A DNA stretch of 53,358 nucleotides, taken from positions 140,161 through 193,518 of the forward strand of contig JAGOOG010000003.1 of assembly GCA_017992605.1 (NCBI GenBank), in the 5' to 3' direction. Of the stretch, positions 1-9,115 are shown in pieces. Positions within the stretch are counted from its first letter, which is position 1. Every line of letters starts with the position of its first letter. The notes below the pieces were generated by a model. That model was not told the origin of the DNA, searched no databases, and saw only the letters and a list, made by a program, of their open reading frames with translations. The position numbers and the translations under genes were made by a program. The DNA comes from Deltaproteobacteria bacterium (GTDB lineage Bacteria > Desulfobacterota > Desulfomonilia > UBA1062).

Positions 1-1
1 G

Positions 2-697
2 GCCTCCATAGCGGCCTTCCCGGACACCCCCCTGAGCAGGTACACCTCCCGGAAACTCGCCATCGAGATGACCGGTGAGCGCGTCACGGCCACGGCCAAA
101 GACATGCAGCTGTCCCTCAGGCTCGACCTCGGTGGAACCAGGCCGCTGCGCATCTGCACGAGGGCGGGCTACACGGGATGGGTCTACACCCAGAAGACAA
201 GCCCGGTGAAGGTCTCCGGCTCAATCACGTGCAAGGGGCGCTCCCTGGATGTGTCGTCGCCTTCGTTCATGGCGCTCATCGACTGGACCTGCGGTTACAT
301 GCGCAGAAAGACATGCTGGAACTGGGCCGCTACGGCCTTCACCCTCCCGGACGGCAGATCCTTGGGGATGAACCTGTCCTGCGGGGTGAACGAAACGAGC
401 TTCACGGAAAACGCGTTCTGGGTCGACGGCTCGATGACCAAGGTGGACACGGTGAATTTCGTCTTCGACAAGGGCGATCTCTACAATCCCTGGCACGTGG
501 CGTCCTTCGACGGGAAGGTCGACCTCGCCTTCATTCCGGAACGGTCCAGAGGAGAGAAGATCAACGCGGGATTCATCGCCTCCCGCTTCACGCAGCTCGT
601 AGGGGTGTTCGACGGTTCCCTCAAAACGGACACGGGTGAAACGATCCAGGTCAAGGGCTGCCCCGGCTTCACCGAGGACCACTATGCCAAGTGGTGA
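2..697 (+). CDS. DUF2804 family protein (5' end missing)
   Basis: The reading frame is open from the first bases of the window, so the N-terminus lies outside. The visible 230 or so residues contain the run CGYMRRKTCWNWA, followed by a glycine-rich LGMNLSCGVNE stretch and an EN-x-FWVDG stretch, which is the conserved core of the DUF2804 family. The function of that family is not established; its proteins are usually about 330 residues, so roughly one third is missing here. No catalytic residue can be assigned. The gene ends tail to tail with the nucleotidyltransferase gene on the other strand, overlapping it by 16 bases. The family call is from memory of the motif. Confidence 0.75.
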   Translation, partial: ASIAAFPDTPLSRYTSRKLAIEMTGERVTATAKDMQLSLRLDLGGTRPLRICTRAGYTGWVYTQKTSPVKVSGSITCKGRSLDVSSPSFMALIDWTCGYMRRKTCWNWAATAFTLPDGRSLGMNLSCGVNETSFTENAFWVDGSMTKVDTVNFVFDKGDLYNPWHVASFDGKVDLAFIPERSRGEKINAGFIASRFTQLVGVFDGSLKTDTGETIQVKGCPGFTEDHYAKW

Positions 698-1629
698 ACC
701 CGCTGCCTGATCTGGTTCAGCCAGTCGCGGTACATGACCGAGAGGACCATGAAGTCCTTCTCGTTGTCCACATCCAGCGCGGCCCCGCCGATGGTGGTGT
801 CCACGAGCTTGAACCGGACCGACAGCAAAGACGAGATGAGCTGTTCCAGCTTGAGCCGCGAAACCGGATAGCTCACGAGACGCGCCATCTTCTCAAGCCC
901 CATGGCTGAAAAGGTTGCAGACATCTGCAGGAGCATGTAGAGCCCCAGCGTGGTGCCGATCTTTCCGGGGCCGAGCCTGACGATCTCCAGGACGGCACGG
1001 AAGATGTTGATGATCTCCTTCTGGTACCTGCACTCGTAGACCTTCAGGACGAGGTCGATGCTGTTGAGCAGGACAAAAGGTCTGGCCATGTGGAGGTTGT
1101 TCTGCCTGAAGTTGCCTTCGCGGGTGTGAAAGGTGGCCATCTTGATGCCGGGTCTGCCCTTGCGGGGGCCGAAGAGCGACAGGATCTCCTCGGAGGTGAT
1201 GCCTGCTATGTAATCGTAGTTCCCCATGTCACAGCGGGCAATGAACTGCTCGATCTCTTCCTTGCAGACCAGGGGGATGTCTCCGGAGAGGAACAGGATG
1301 TGCTTGTCGAAGTATTTCTCGATGAGGAAGCCGGTGATGTCCGGCTTGTTCCGGTATTCGGGGAGCGACTGCAGGAATCCCTCCCAGCCGTTCTCCGCAA
1401 GACTTCTCTTCTGGGGCACGATGTGCACGTCGAGATCGCCGATGATCTCCGCGAAGGCCTCTTTCGGCCCCACGACGATGATGTTCTCAATGGGGGCGGA
1501 GGCCTTCAGGGTCTCCACGATATGCCTGATCATGGGTCTCCCGCCCACGTCGAGCAGGGCCTTGTTCTTCTTGAATACCCTCCGGGCGGCCCTTCCGTCC
1601 CCTGCCACGATCACCGCATCGATACCCAT
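682..1629 (-). CDS. MobA-like nucleotidyltransferase family protein
   Basis: This 315-residue protein begins with a glycine-rich nucleotide-binding loop (VAGDGRAARR, residues 8-17) followed by NKALLDVGGRPMI, as in NTP_transf_3 / MobA-like enzymes that join a nucleotide to a phosphorylated substrate. SGDIPL at residues 115-120 is the usual metal-binding Asp motif of the fold. The loop is degenerate compared with the usual LAGG-x-GxRMG, so MobA itself (molybdopterin guanylylation) is unlikely. The last 120 residues are helical, not part of the fold, and unidentified. A TTGACA box lies about 30 bases upstream on this strand, with only a poor -10 box behind it. Confidence 0.8.
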   Translation of the reverse strand: MGIDAVIVAGDGRAARRVFKKNKALLDVGGRPMIRHIVETLKASAPIENIIVVGPKEAFAEIIGDLDVHIVPQKRSLAENGWEGFLQSLPEYRNKPDITGFLIEKYFDKHILFLSGDIPLVCKEEIEQFIARCDMGNYDYIAGITSEEILSLFGPRKGRPGIKMATFHTREGNFRQNNLHMARPFVLLNSIDLVLKVYECRYQKEIINIFRAVLEIVRLGPGKIGTTLGLYMLLQMSATFSAMGLEKMARLVSYPVSRLKLEQLISSLLSVRFKLVDTTIGGAALDVDNEKDFMVLSVMYRDWLNQIRQRVHHLA

Positions 1630-1796
1630 ATCCCGTTATGAACTGGAAATGACCACCGTTGTCAAGACTTTCAATGGGTTCTTCCCTGATCAATCACCCT
1701 TGCAACCCATCCCGGATTGTCATACCTATACCGTGGGGCCTCCCTGATTCATGAGGGGGCCCGGCGTTCGTGTTCATTTTCTGTCGAGGAAACGTC

Positions 1797-2519
1797 ATGT
1801 CCGTGCAGTCAAGGAGTCCGGTCATCCAGGGCCTGGGCGCCGCCTTCCCCATCTGGGTGGGGTACGCGGCCGTGGGCATACCCTTCGGGATCCTGGCAGG
1901 ACAGGCGGGGCTCACCATACTGCAGATCGTCCTGATGTCGGTCATCGTCTTCGCCGGCAGCTCCCAGTTCATCGCAGTGTCCATGATCGGCTCGGGAGCG
2001 GGTGTTCTTCCCGTCATCATCACGACCTTCTTCGTCAACCTGAGGCACCTGCTCATGAGCTCGAGTCTGGCGCTGTATCTCAAGGGGGTTTCAAGGGGGC
2101 GACTGAGCCTGCTGGCCTTCGAGGTCACCGACGAGACCTTTGCCGTCAACCTGACGCGGTTCACCCGGGGTGACTGGGATGAAAGAAAGGCCATGATCGT
2201 GAACCACACCTCACATCTCGCATGGATCGTCAGTTCCCTGGCAGGCGGCATGCTCGGTCACGTCATACCCCAGGGGGCATTGGGCATCGACTATGCCCTG
2301 ACCGCCATGTTCCTGGCCCTGCTGGTACTGCAGACAACCAGCTCCCTCATTGGGGTCATGGCACTGGTATCCGGTGTCCTCGCCGTGGTCATCGTCCAGG
2401 TTCTGCCCGGAAACTACAACGTAATCCTCGCGACAGTCATCGCTGCGACCATCGGTCTCGTGGTCCAGGACCACTTCCCATGGATCCTGGCCAGAGAGGA
2501 AAAATCCCATGATTCCTGA
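1797..2519 (+). CDS. azlC: AzlC family branched-chain amino acid exporter, large subunit
   Basis: The 240-residue protein is strongly hydrophobic, with the signature FAGSSQFIAVSMI near residue 55 and FFVNLRHLLMSSSLALYLKG near residue 80, both typical of AzlC, the large membrane subunit of a two-component exporter for branched-chain amino acids and analogues. I chose the ATG at 1797 because GAGGAAA sits seven bases upstream; an in-frame ATG 27 bases earlier has no ribosome site. The next gene, azlD, overlaps it by 11 bases, so the two subunits are probably translated together. The substrate cannot be read from sequence. Confidence 0.9.
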   Translation: MSVQSRSPVIQGLGAAFPIWVGYAAVGIPFGILAGQAGLTILQIVLMSVIVFAGSSQFIAVSMIGSGAGVLPVIITTFFVNLRHLLMSSSLALYLKGVSRGRLSLLAFEVTDETFAVNLTRFTRGDWDERKAMIVNHTSHLAWIVSSLAGGMLGHVIPQGALGIDYALTAMFLALLVLQTTSSLIGVMALVSGVLAVVIVQVLPGNYNVILATVIAATIGLVVQDHFPWILAREEKSHDS

Positions 2520-2829
2520 ACACTACCTGCTGTGCATCCTGGGCATGGGTCTGGCGACCTTCTTGCCCCGGTGGCTTCCCCTCATGTGGCTCTCCGGCAG
2601 GGAGATCTCCCCCCTGTTCGTGCGATGGCTCAGGTTCGTGCCGGCAAGCATCCTGAGCGCCCTGGTTGTCCCCTCCATCCTTCTCGATCCGGCCGGCGAT
2701 CTCTCCCTCATTCGGCCCGAGTTTCTCGTTGCCCTGCCCACCCTTGCCTTTGCCTGGTGGACCCGATCACTGGGCGGAACCGTAGTCGTCGGCATGGTCC
2801 TGTTCTCCTGTGTCGGAAAACTCATGTAA
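2509..2829 (+). CDS. azlD: AzlD domain-containing exporter small subunit
   Basis: This 106-residue protein has three or four hydrophobic segments and the opening pattern GMGLATFLPRWLPL followed by LRFVPASILSALVVPSIL, which is the AzlD pattern. AzlD is the small partner of AzlC in branched-chain amino acid export. Its start lies inside the end of azlC, so translation is likely coupled. Size and order match the usual azlCD pair. Nothing unusual was seen. Confidence 0.88.
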   Translation: MIPEHYLLCILGMGLATFLPRWLPLMWLSGREISPLFVRWLRFVPASILSALVVPSILLDPAGDLSLIRPEFLVALPTLAFAWWTRSLGGTVVVGMVLFSCVGKLM

Positions 2830-2862
2830 CGCACCCGGGCACCGTCCTCATCCGATCGGCAC

Positions 2863-2891
2863 TTGACATGAGGAGAGTCTTCAGTTATATC
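2863..2891 (+). promoter_or_regulatory. sigma-70 type promoter of rplM
   Basis: TTGACA at 2863-2868 is a perfect -35 box. It is followed after 17 bases by TATATC at 2886-2891 (4 of 6 matches to TATAAT). It lies 36 bases before the rplM start codon and is the likely promoter for rplM-rpsI-argC. Confidence 0.6.
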
Positions 2892-2926
2892 CGTGCCCTA
2901 TTTGACGAGCTAAGGAGCAGTGCGCA

Positions 2927-3355
2927 ATGGGTACATTTCAAGCAAAGAAGGGCGAGGTGGACAGGCAGTGGGTGCTGATCGACGCCAAGGACATGGTCCT
3001 CGGCAAGCTCGCCGTCAAGGCCGCCTCGATCCTGAGAGGCAAGACCAAGCCCGAATTCACCCCGCATGCCGATGTGGGTGATTTCGTCGTCGTCATCAAT
3101 GCCGAGAAGGTCCTGCTCACCGGTGACAAGGTCGAGCAGAAGACCTACTACCACCACAGCGGATACATGGGCGGCATCAAGAGTGCAACGGTCCGCGAGG
3201 TTCTCAAGAAGAAGCCCGAAGAGGTGATCAAGCATGCGGTCAAGGGCATGCTCCCCAAGAACAGCCTCGGCAGGGCCATGTTCAGGAAGCTCAAGGTCTA
3301 CGCAGGAGAGAATCATCCGCATGAGGCCCAGAAGCCTCAGGCGATAACTTTGTAA
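2927..3355 (+). CDS. rplM: 50S ribosomal protein L13
   Basis: The protein has 142 residues, the usual length of bacterial L13. It shows the family hallmarks: [15 protein letters not shown] at the N-terminus, [14 protein letters not shown] in the middle, and [11 protein letters not shown] followed by [10 protein letters not shown]13 binds 23S rRNA early in large-subunit assembly. The start is preceded by AAGGAG. It is followed by rpsI after a few bases, the near-universal order, and by argC. A good promoter lies just upstream. Confidence 0.98.
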   Translation: MGTFQAKKGEVDRQWVLIDAKDMVLGKLAVKAASILRGKTKPEFTPHADVGDFVVVINAEKVLLTGDKVEQKTYYHHSGYMGGIKSATVREVLKKKPEEVIKHAVKGMLPKNSLGRAMFRKLKVYAGENHPHEAQKPQAITL

Positions 3356-3367
3356 GAGGGAATGAGA

Positions 3368-3760
3368 ATGGCAGAGAAGATTTACGCCACCGGACGCCGC
3401 AAGAACGCCACCGCCAGGGTCTGGCTCTCGCCGGGCAAAGGGGAAATGACCATCAACGGCAGGGCCATGGACGAGTATTTCGGCCGCAGCACCCTCGAGC
3501 TCTCGGCAAAGAAGCCCTTCGAGATCACGGACACGGTCGGACAGTTCGACGTCTATGCCACGGTGTCGGGCGGCGGCATGGCAGGCCAGGCCGGTGCGCT
3601 GCGCCACGGCATTTCCCGGGCGCTGGCGACGTTCGACATCGACAAGTTCAGGTCCAAGCTGAAGACCGCAGGGTTCCTCACCAGGGATCCCCGGATGGTG
3701 GAGCGCAAGAAATACGGCCTCCACAAGGCCCGAAAGCGTCCTCAGTTCTCCAAGAGGTAG
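3368..3760 (+). CDS. rpsI: 30S ribosomal protein S9
   Basis: This 130-residue protein carries the S9 hallmarks: [15 protein letters not shown] at the start, [19 protein letters not shown] in the middle, and a basic tail ending in KRPQFSKR, which reaches into the ribosomal P site. I chose the ATG at 3368 over the in-frame ATG at 3362, because GAGGG at 3356-3360 is seven bases from the former and only one base from the latter. It lies in the rplM-rpsI transcription unit, with argC eight bases downstream. Confidence 0.98.
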   Translation: MAEKIYATGRRKNATARVWLSPGKGEMTINGRAMDEYFGRSTLELSAKKPFEITDTVGQFDVYATVSGGGMAGQAGALRHGISRALATFDIDKFRSKLKTAGFLTRDPRMVERKKYGLHKARKRPQFSKR

Positions 3761-3767
3761 CCCTTCA

Positions 3768-4796
3768 TTGACCATATCCGTAGGTATCCTGGGAGCCACG
3801 GGGTATACCGGTGCGGAGCTCGTCCGGCTTCTGCACCAGCACCCTGATGCCAGGATCACCTATTGTTCCTCCCGCCAGTACAACGGCAGGCCCATCGCCG
3901 ATGTCCTCGAGTTCCTGAGAGGCTCCACCGAGATCGTACTCGAGGACTTCGACGCCGCCAGCATCGGCAGGCGCTGCGACGTGGTGTTCAGCTGCCTCCC
4001 CCACGGCGCCAGCATGGGATTCATCGCCCAGATCATCGAGAAGGTCAAGGTGGTGGACCTGAGCGCGGACTTCAGGATACGCGACCTGGCCGTCTACCGG
4101 GAGTGGTACCAGGAGCACAGCAGCCCCGGACTCCTTCCTGACGCGGTCTACGGCCTGTGCGAGGTGTACCGCGATGAGATCAGGGGCGCACGCCTCGTGG
4201 CCAATCCGGGCTGCTATCCCACCAGCGTCCTGCTCCCCCTGGTCCCTCTGCTCAAGGCAGGTCTCGTGGACGCACACGACATCATCGTGGACAGCAAGAG
4301 CGGCGTCTCGGGCGCAGGCAGGGCGCTGTCCCTGAAGACCCATATCTGCGAGAGCGGAGAGTCGTTCTCGGCCTACAAGGTCGGCCGTGCCCACCGCCAC
4401 ATACCGGAGATCGAACAGGAGCTGAGCAGGGCGGCAGGTTCCGGGGTCACCATCGAGTTCACCCCGCACCTCATCCCCATCAGCAGGGGCATGCTCTCCA
4501 CCATCTATGTGACCACATCGACGGACGACACTGAGCTCGGGAAATGCCTGAAGAGCTTCTATGCAGGGTCTCCGTTCGTCCATATCATCGACGGCCAGCC
4601 TTCCACCAAGGACGTCCGCGGCACCAACCGGTGCCTGATGAACGTCACGAAAAACAGGAACTCCCGCAGGGCCACGCTGGTGAGCGCCATCGACAATCTC
4701 ACCAAGGGGGCATCCGGCCAGGCCGTGCAGTGCATGAACCTCATGTTCGGACTGGACGAGGCCCGCGGTCTTGACTACGTACCGCTCTTTCCTTAA
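3768..4796 (+). CDS. argC: N-acetyl-gamma-glutamyl-phosphate reductase
   Basis: ArgC reduces N-acetylglutamyl phosphate to the semialdehyde with NADPH, the third step of arginine synthesis, in the cytoplasm. The 342-residue protein has the Rossmann loop GILGATGYTGAE at residues 7-17 and the active-site motif VANPGCYPTS with the catalytic Cys149. It appears to start at a TTG codon eight bases after rpsI, with AGAGG about ten bases before it. The placement behind ribosomal genes is common in this bacterial group and suggests read-through from the rplM promoter. Length and motifs are complete. Confidence 0.95.
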   Translation: MTISVGILGATGYTGAELVRLLHQHPDARITYCSSRQYNGRPIADVLEFLRGSTEIVLEDFDAASIGRRCDVVFSCLPHGASMGFIAQIIEKVKVVDLSADFRIRDLAVYREWYQEHSSPGLLPDAVYGLCEVYRDEIRGARLVANPGCYPTSVLLPLVPLLKAGLVDAHDIIVDSKSGVSGAGRALSLKTHICESGESFSAYKVGRAHRHIPEIEQELSRAAGSGVTIEFTPHLIPISRGMLSTIYVTTSTDDTELGKCLKSFYAGSPFVHIIDGQPSTKDVRGTNRCLMNVTKNRNSRRATLVSAIDNLTKGASGQAVQCMNLMFGLDEARGLDYVPLFP

Positions 4797-4851
4797 TTCT
4801 TCAGAACAGGCGCCGGGGGCTCAGCCCGGTACCTCATGAAGGAGGCACCCC

Positions 4852-5673
4852 ATGGCAGGTCCCGTTCGAAGACCGGTCATTGCAGGAAGCTGGTACCCAG
4901 GCAACCCGGAGAACCTCACGAGAGACATCAACAGATACCTGAAGGATGCGGTGGTACCGGAGTTTCCGGCAAAGCCCGTTGCCATAATCGTGCCCCACGC
5001 AGGGTACATGTACTCGGGCCCGGTGGCCGCCTATGCATACAAGGCTATCTCCGGCCACGGCTATTCCACCGTGGTGGTCATCAGTCCGTCCCACAGGGCA
5101 TATTTCCCCTTCGTCTCGGTATGGCCCAGGGGGTCCTACGAGACGCCGCTGGGCCCCATCGAGGTGGATGAAGACCTCTGCACAAGACTCCTCGGATCGC
5201 CGGACATCCAGGACGACACCAGACCTCACAGTTCCGAACATGCCCTGGAGATCCAGCTGCCCTTTCTCCAGAACGTTCTTTCCACCTTCAGGCTCTGCCC
5301 TCTCATCATGGGCAGGCAGGACCTCCCGACCTGTGAGAACCTGGCCTCGGCGCTTTATGCCCACGTCAAGGACTCTGAAAGCACGCTCATCGTGGCGAGT
5401 TCAGACCTCTCCCACTTCCACTCCTCTGCAATGGCCGAGAAGATGGATCGGATCATTGCCGAACACATCGAGGCCGATGATGTAAACGGCCTGAGCACGG
5501 ATCTCGAACGGTCATCCAGCGAGGCCTGCGGGGGAGGCCCCATCATGACCGCGCTCCTCTACGGCAGGCACCTCGGACGCACCTCGACCAAGGTCCTTCG
5601 CTACGCTCACTCGGGTCACATAACGGGAGACAACTCCTCGGTGGTCGGGTACCTTGCCGCGGTCGTGTACTGA
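4852..5673 (+). CDS. amrB: AmmeMemoRadiSam system protein B (MEMO1 family)
   Basis: The 273-residue protein opens with RRPVIAGSWYPG and carries IIVPHAGYMYSGP (His49), ISPSHRAYF (His81) and IVASSDLSHFH, the ordered conserved blocks of the MEMO family. In bacteria this family is usually found beside AmrA and a radical SAM protein, hence the system name; its biochemical role is not settled. Neither partner is next to it here. The ribosome site AAGGAGG lies six bases before the ATG. The gene is followed within 25 bases by the transglycosylase gene on the same strand. Confidence 0.9.
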   Translation: MAGPVRRPVIAGSWYPGNPENLTRDINRYLKDAVVPEFPAKPVAIIVPHAGYMYSGPVAAYAYKAISGHGYSTVVVISPSHRAYFPFVSVWPRGSYETPLGPIEVDEDLCTRLLGSPDIQDDTRPHSSEHALEIQLPFLQNVLSTFRLCPLIMGRQDLPTCENLASALYAHVKDSESTLIVASSDLSHFHSSAMAEKMDRIIAEHIEADDVNGLSTDLERSSSEACGGGPIMTALLYGRHLGRTSTKVLRYAHSGHITGDNSSVVGYLAAVVY

Positions 5674-5696
5674 CTGGACACGTACATCTTCGACCC

Positions 5697-6638
5697 ATGA
5701 AGAAGCTGCTCCTTGCCATTCTCGCCGCGATCGTCCTGACAACGGCCAGCGTTCTGGTCTACTTCGTCTACCCGGATGTGTCGTCGCTGAAGAACAACCA
5801 CCCGGAAAAGAGCGCATTCATGGAATACCGCCAGAGACAGTGGGCTGCCGAGGGAAAGAACCGGAAGATCTTCCACCGGTGGGTACCACTGAAGCGGATC
5901 TCTCCCTATCTCATCAAGGCGGTCATCATCGCCGAAGACGACAAGTTCTGGCGGCACGAGGGATTCGACTTCAAGGCCATGGAACAGGCCTTCCAGAAGG
6001 ACCTCAGGGAACGGAAGTTCAAGGCCGGCGGCTCCACCATAAGCCAGCAGCTGGCCAAGAACCTCTACCTCACTCCATCAAAGAATCCTCTCCGAAAGCT
6101 CAGGGAGGCCATCCTCACCTGGCGCATGGAAAAGGCCCTCACCAAGCGCCGCATCGTGGAGCTCTACCTCAACTACGCCGAGTGGGGTGACGGTATCTTC
6201 GGCATCGAGGCCGCTGCACGGCACTACTACGGCAAGCGCGCCTCTTCCCTCGGTCCCGAGGAGGCCGCCAGGCTCGCGACGGTCCTGCCCAACCCGATCC
6301 GGTTCAATCCCGCCGGAAGGTCGAAGTACGTCGCGTACCGTTCGAAGAGGATCTACCGGATCATGGTGGCCCGGGGCATCGTGATCCCCGAGTTCGAGGA
6401 AGTCATGGATACTCCTGAAGAGACCTTCCCTGAGCTGGAAAGCCAGACCGTTGTTGCCACAACTGAGGGCATCGACGCCTCTCCGGAGCAGGTGCAACCA
6501 TTTGGACAGGATGGGGCAGGGGCCGAAGAGGGAACCGAACAGTCGACATCCGAGGAAGAATCCGAACATAACTCAACCATGCAACAAGACGAGGGCACCG
6601 GTCAGGCCATATCATCCGGACCCGATGCATTACTGTGA
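5697..6638 (+). CDS. mtgA: Monofunctional peptidoglycan transglycosylase with acidic C-terminal tail
   Basis: MtgA polymerises lipid II into glycan strands at the outer face of the inner membrane. The protein has one N-terminal membrane segment (residues 4-24), then the glycosyltransferase-51 blocks: IIAEDDKFWRHEGFD with the catalytic Glu80, GGSTISQQLAKNLYL near residue 115, and LNYAEWGDGIFGIEAAARHYYG. The catalytic domain ends near residue 225. The last 80 or so residues are rich in Glu, Ser, Thr and Gln, look disordered, and are longer than the usual MtgA end. No clear ribosome site precedes the ATG, so the start is less sure than the identity. Confidence 0.9.
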   Translation: MKKLLLAILAAIVLTTASVLVYFVYPDVSSLKNNHPEKSAFMEYRQRQWAAEGKNRKIFHRWVPLKRISPYLIKAVIIAEDDKFWRHEGFDFKAMEQAFQKDLRERKFKAGGSTISQQLAKNLYLTPSKNPLRKLREAILTWRMEKALTKRRIVELYLNYAEWGDGIFGIEAAARHYYGKRASSLGPEEAARLATVLPNPIRFNPAGRSKYVAYRSKRIYRIMVARGIVIPEFEEVMDTPEETFPELESQTVVATTEGIDASPEQVQPFGQDGAGAEEGTEQSTSEEESEHNSTMQQDEGTGQAISSGPDALL

Positions 6639-6669
6639 GATTGTGCATTTCTTGTATGGAGGAGGAATC

Positions 6670-8331
6670 ATGCATTCAGTCAAGAAGAGCCCTCTAGGTG
6701 CAGTCCTTGTCATCGTGACCTGCCTCATTGCGGGAACCCCACAGGTGGGCCATGCTGCCGAACCTTCCGGAAAGGACCTTACCCGTCATGACCTCGTGTT
6801 CCTCCCGGCCCACATGCTTGCCGGCATGATCAGGGAGGGAAAGATCACCTCCTCAGAGGTGGTAGAGGCATATCTCGAGCAGATTGGCAAGGTCAACCCC
6901 CGGCTCAACGCCATCGTCACCCTGGATGCCGACGGCTCACGCAAACGAGCGCGCGAAGCTGACAAAGCCCTGAAGAGAGGTGAACTCTGGGGACCTCTCC
7001 ACGGTGTCCCGGTGACCATCAAGGATAACTATGCAACCAAAGGTATCAAGACCACCAGCGGCCTTCCGGAGCTTTCCGGTTATGTACCGAAGCACGACGC
7101 AACCGTGGTGGACCTCGCGAAGAGGGCGGGGGCAGTGATCCTGGGCAAGACAAACATGCCGCCGCTGGGTATGGACACCCAGACGAGAGGGCAGCTGTTT
7201 GGGGTCACGAACAATCCCTGGGATACCAAGAGGACCACAGGTGGGTCTTCCGGCGGTGAGGCCGCAGCTGTGGCTACAGGTATGAGCGCGCTTGGCCTGG
7301 GCAACGACATCGGTGGGTCCATCCGTATCCCGTCGCACTTCTGCGGCATCTATGGCATCAAGCCCACGGAAAACTTCGTGTCCAACCAGGGTGTGTCACC
7401 GGGTATGAAAGGGTCTGAATTCAGGGCAATACGCCATATGGCGTGCTGCGGTCCCCTAGCCCGCTCCATCAAAGACCTGAAACTGGGCCTGTCTGTCGTC
7501 GCAGGACCTGACAGCAAGAACCCTGATGTCCCCTGGGTTGACCTGCAGCCTCAACAATCAAGGAACATGAAGGACCTGCGCATCGCATGGACGGACGGCT
7601 TCGGTGATGTGCCCGTTACTGCCGACACGAGGCAGTCCCTCAAGGCCTTCACGGACAAGCTCGCAGGCCTGGGCTGCAGGATAGAGAGGATGAACGAATC
7701 CATTTTCGACAGCTACATGAAGGCCATCAGCCCGGAGGCGCAGGACCTCTACGGCATGAAGATGGAGGGATACGGGACCATCGGCTTCAAGGAGGCATGG
7801 ACCACCTACGGCAAGCTCATGGACATGGAACTCGGTGTGTACCAGCCCTCGTTCTTCAGGTTCATAAGCTATATCTTCGGGGGGTGGTACCGCAGGGATG
7901 TGCCCATGCTCACCATGGTCTACCCGTTCAGCTACGAGAAGTACCTGAAGACCCTCACCGAGCGGGACTTCTTTGTGTCCGCCATGGATGCCTACCTGTC
8001 GGACAAAGACGTACTCCTCTGCCCGGTAAGCTGCATCCCGGCGTATGAGCACATCACCCCCTGGCGCCATTTGGGTCCATATCCGGTCTACAAGGACCCG
8101 GTCATGGTGGACGGCAAGCCGGTCAATTACCTGGTGGCAAACATATCCTATACCAGCATTTTCAACCTCACGGGCAGCCCGGTGGTGGTGATCCCCATCG
8201 GGTACACGAAAGAAGGCATGCCCATCGGGGTCCAGATCGTGGGGAAGCGCTGGCGTGACATGGAGCTGCTCACCATGGCCGAACAGCTCGACAAGATTGC
8301 TGCCGCGTACCGGAGACCGGAAGGGTACTGA
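6670..8331 (+). CDS. Exported amidase-signature enzyme
   Basis: This 553-residue protein belongs to the amidase-signature family, which hydrolyses C-N amide bonds with a Ser-cisSer-Lys triad. All three are visible: Lys118 in GVPVTIKDN, Ser194 in GGSSGGEAAA, and the nucleophile Ser217 in NDIGGSIRIP. A signal peptide covers residues 1-30, with AGTPQVGHAA before the likely cut, so the enzyme acts in the periplasm. That argues against a GatA role in tRNA charging. The start at 6670 is fixed by GGAGGAGG just upstream; the open frame runs further 5' but that part has no signal peptide or ribosome site. The substrate is unknown; the GGSSGGE and DIGGSIR forms resemble fatty-acid amide hydrolases. Confidence 0.9.
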   Translation: MHSVKKSPLGAVLVIVTCLIAGTPQVGHAAEPSGKDLTRHDLVFLPAHMLAGMIREGKITSSEVVEAYLEQIGKVNPRLNAIVTLDADGSRKRAREADKALKRGELWGPLHGVPVTIKDNYATKGIKTTSGLPELSGYVPKHDATVVDLAKRAGAVILGKTNMPPLGMDTQTRGQLFGVTNNPWDTKRTTGGSSGGEAAAVATGMSALGLGNDIGGSIRIPSHFCGIYGIKPTENFVSNQGVSPGMKGSEFRAIRHMACCGPLARSIKDLKLGLSVVAGPDSKNPDVPWVDLQPQQSRNMKDLRIAWTDGFGDVPVTADTRQSLKAFTDKLAGLGCRIERMNESIFDSYMKAISPEAQDLYGMKMEGYGTIGFKEAWTTYGKLMDMELGVYQPSFFRFISYIFGGWYRRDVPMLTMVYPFSYEKYLKTLTERDFFVSAMDAYLSDKDVLLCPVSCIPAYEHITPWRHLGPYPVYKDPVMVDGKPVNYLVANISYTSIFNLTGSPVVVIPIGYTKEGMPIGVQIVGKRWRDMELLTMAEQLDKIAAAYRRPEGY

Positions 8332-8479
8332 TACACCTCGAGATATGGTGAGGATGACAGCTGCCACAACCCCTCCTGGATTCATTGTCCATAGTCCTCC
8401 CTTGACTCTGGGCTGCCGAAGGTTATCTTCATACAACATCACTATTTTTCATCCATTCTCTGCTGAATATGTGGAATGA

Positions 8480-8488
8480 TGTTATAAT
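8480..8488 (+). promoter_or_regulatory. extended -10 promoter of the PilZ gene
   Basis: TGTTATAAT is a perfect extended -10 element (TGnTATAAT). No good -35 box is seen 17 bases upstream, which is normal for extended -10 promoters. It lies 94 bases before the PilZ gene in an AT-rich gap after the amidase gene. Confidence 0.55.
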
Positions 8489-8581
8489 ATCAGCATGATA
8501 TATCTTGGATCTGCATGAGGGTCAGGGTAGATGAAGCGGCATGAGAAAGTCTCGAAGAGTTTGTAACAAAGGAGAAGAGTC

Positions 8582-8992
8582 ATGGAAACCAAGATGGAAG
8601 CCAGATCAGTGAAGATGTTCAGGCTTCTTGACAGGACCCTCCAGAAAGGTGCCTGGACAGGTATCATCCTGTCGCGCATGGTCCGGAACATGCTGCCCGA
8701 TTCCATGAAGAGAGCGCGCGGGCACCACCCGTATTTCATCGACGACCGGAGGGACAGCCGGCGGCTCCGCGTGGACAGGACCGTGGCATGCATGCGCAAT
8801 GTGCAGGACAAGAGGACGGCACACCTCATCAACATCAGCAGGGACGGGATGTACGTGGAGACGGATGCCCCGGCAGATGTGGGCCAGGAACTGTCCTTCA
8901 ATCTCTCCGGCACGAACCTGGGGCCCATCATGCGCGTCCGGGGCCGGGTGACCAGAAAGGCCGAACGCGGCATGGCGGTCCGGTTCATCTGA
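8582..8992 (+). CDS. PilZ domain protein (probable c-di-GMP binding)
   Basis: The 136-residue protein has the PilZ layout: an arginine-rich switch (DDRRDSRRLRV, near residues 56-66), a central LINISRDGMYVET matching the D/N-x-S-x-x-G block, and a closing GMAVRFI. PilZ domains bind cyclic di-GMP and usually control motility, polysaccharide export or virulence. The N-terminal 50 residues are basic and unassigned. AAGGAG stands eight bases before the ATG. It appears to be its own transcription unit. Which process it controls cannot be told from the neighbours. Confidence 0.85.
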   Translation: METKMEARSVKMFRLLDRTLQKGAWTGIILSRMVRNMLPDSMKRARGHHPYFIDDRRDSRRLRVDRTVACMRNVQDKRTAHLINISRDGMYVETDAPADVGQELSFNLSGTNLGPIMRVRGRVTRKAERGMAVRFI

Positions 8993-9115
8993 ACAGGAGA
9001 ACCATCGCGTTCCAGGTATAGCAGTGCGTTCCGTACACGAACAGGGATGTTTCAGCATGTATGCAATGGTATCGTGGCTGATCATGTCTGTGTGATTCTC
9101 TACAGGGGGTGTACC

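Noticed and set aside
6451-6669. Longer N-terminus for the exported amidase
   Set aside because: It would overlap the transglycosylase gene by about 190 bases and hide the signal peptide; GGAGGAGG precedes the ATG at 6670.
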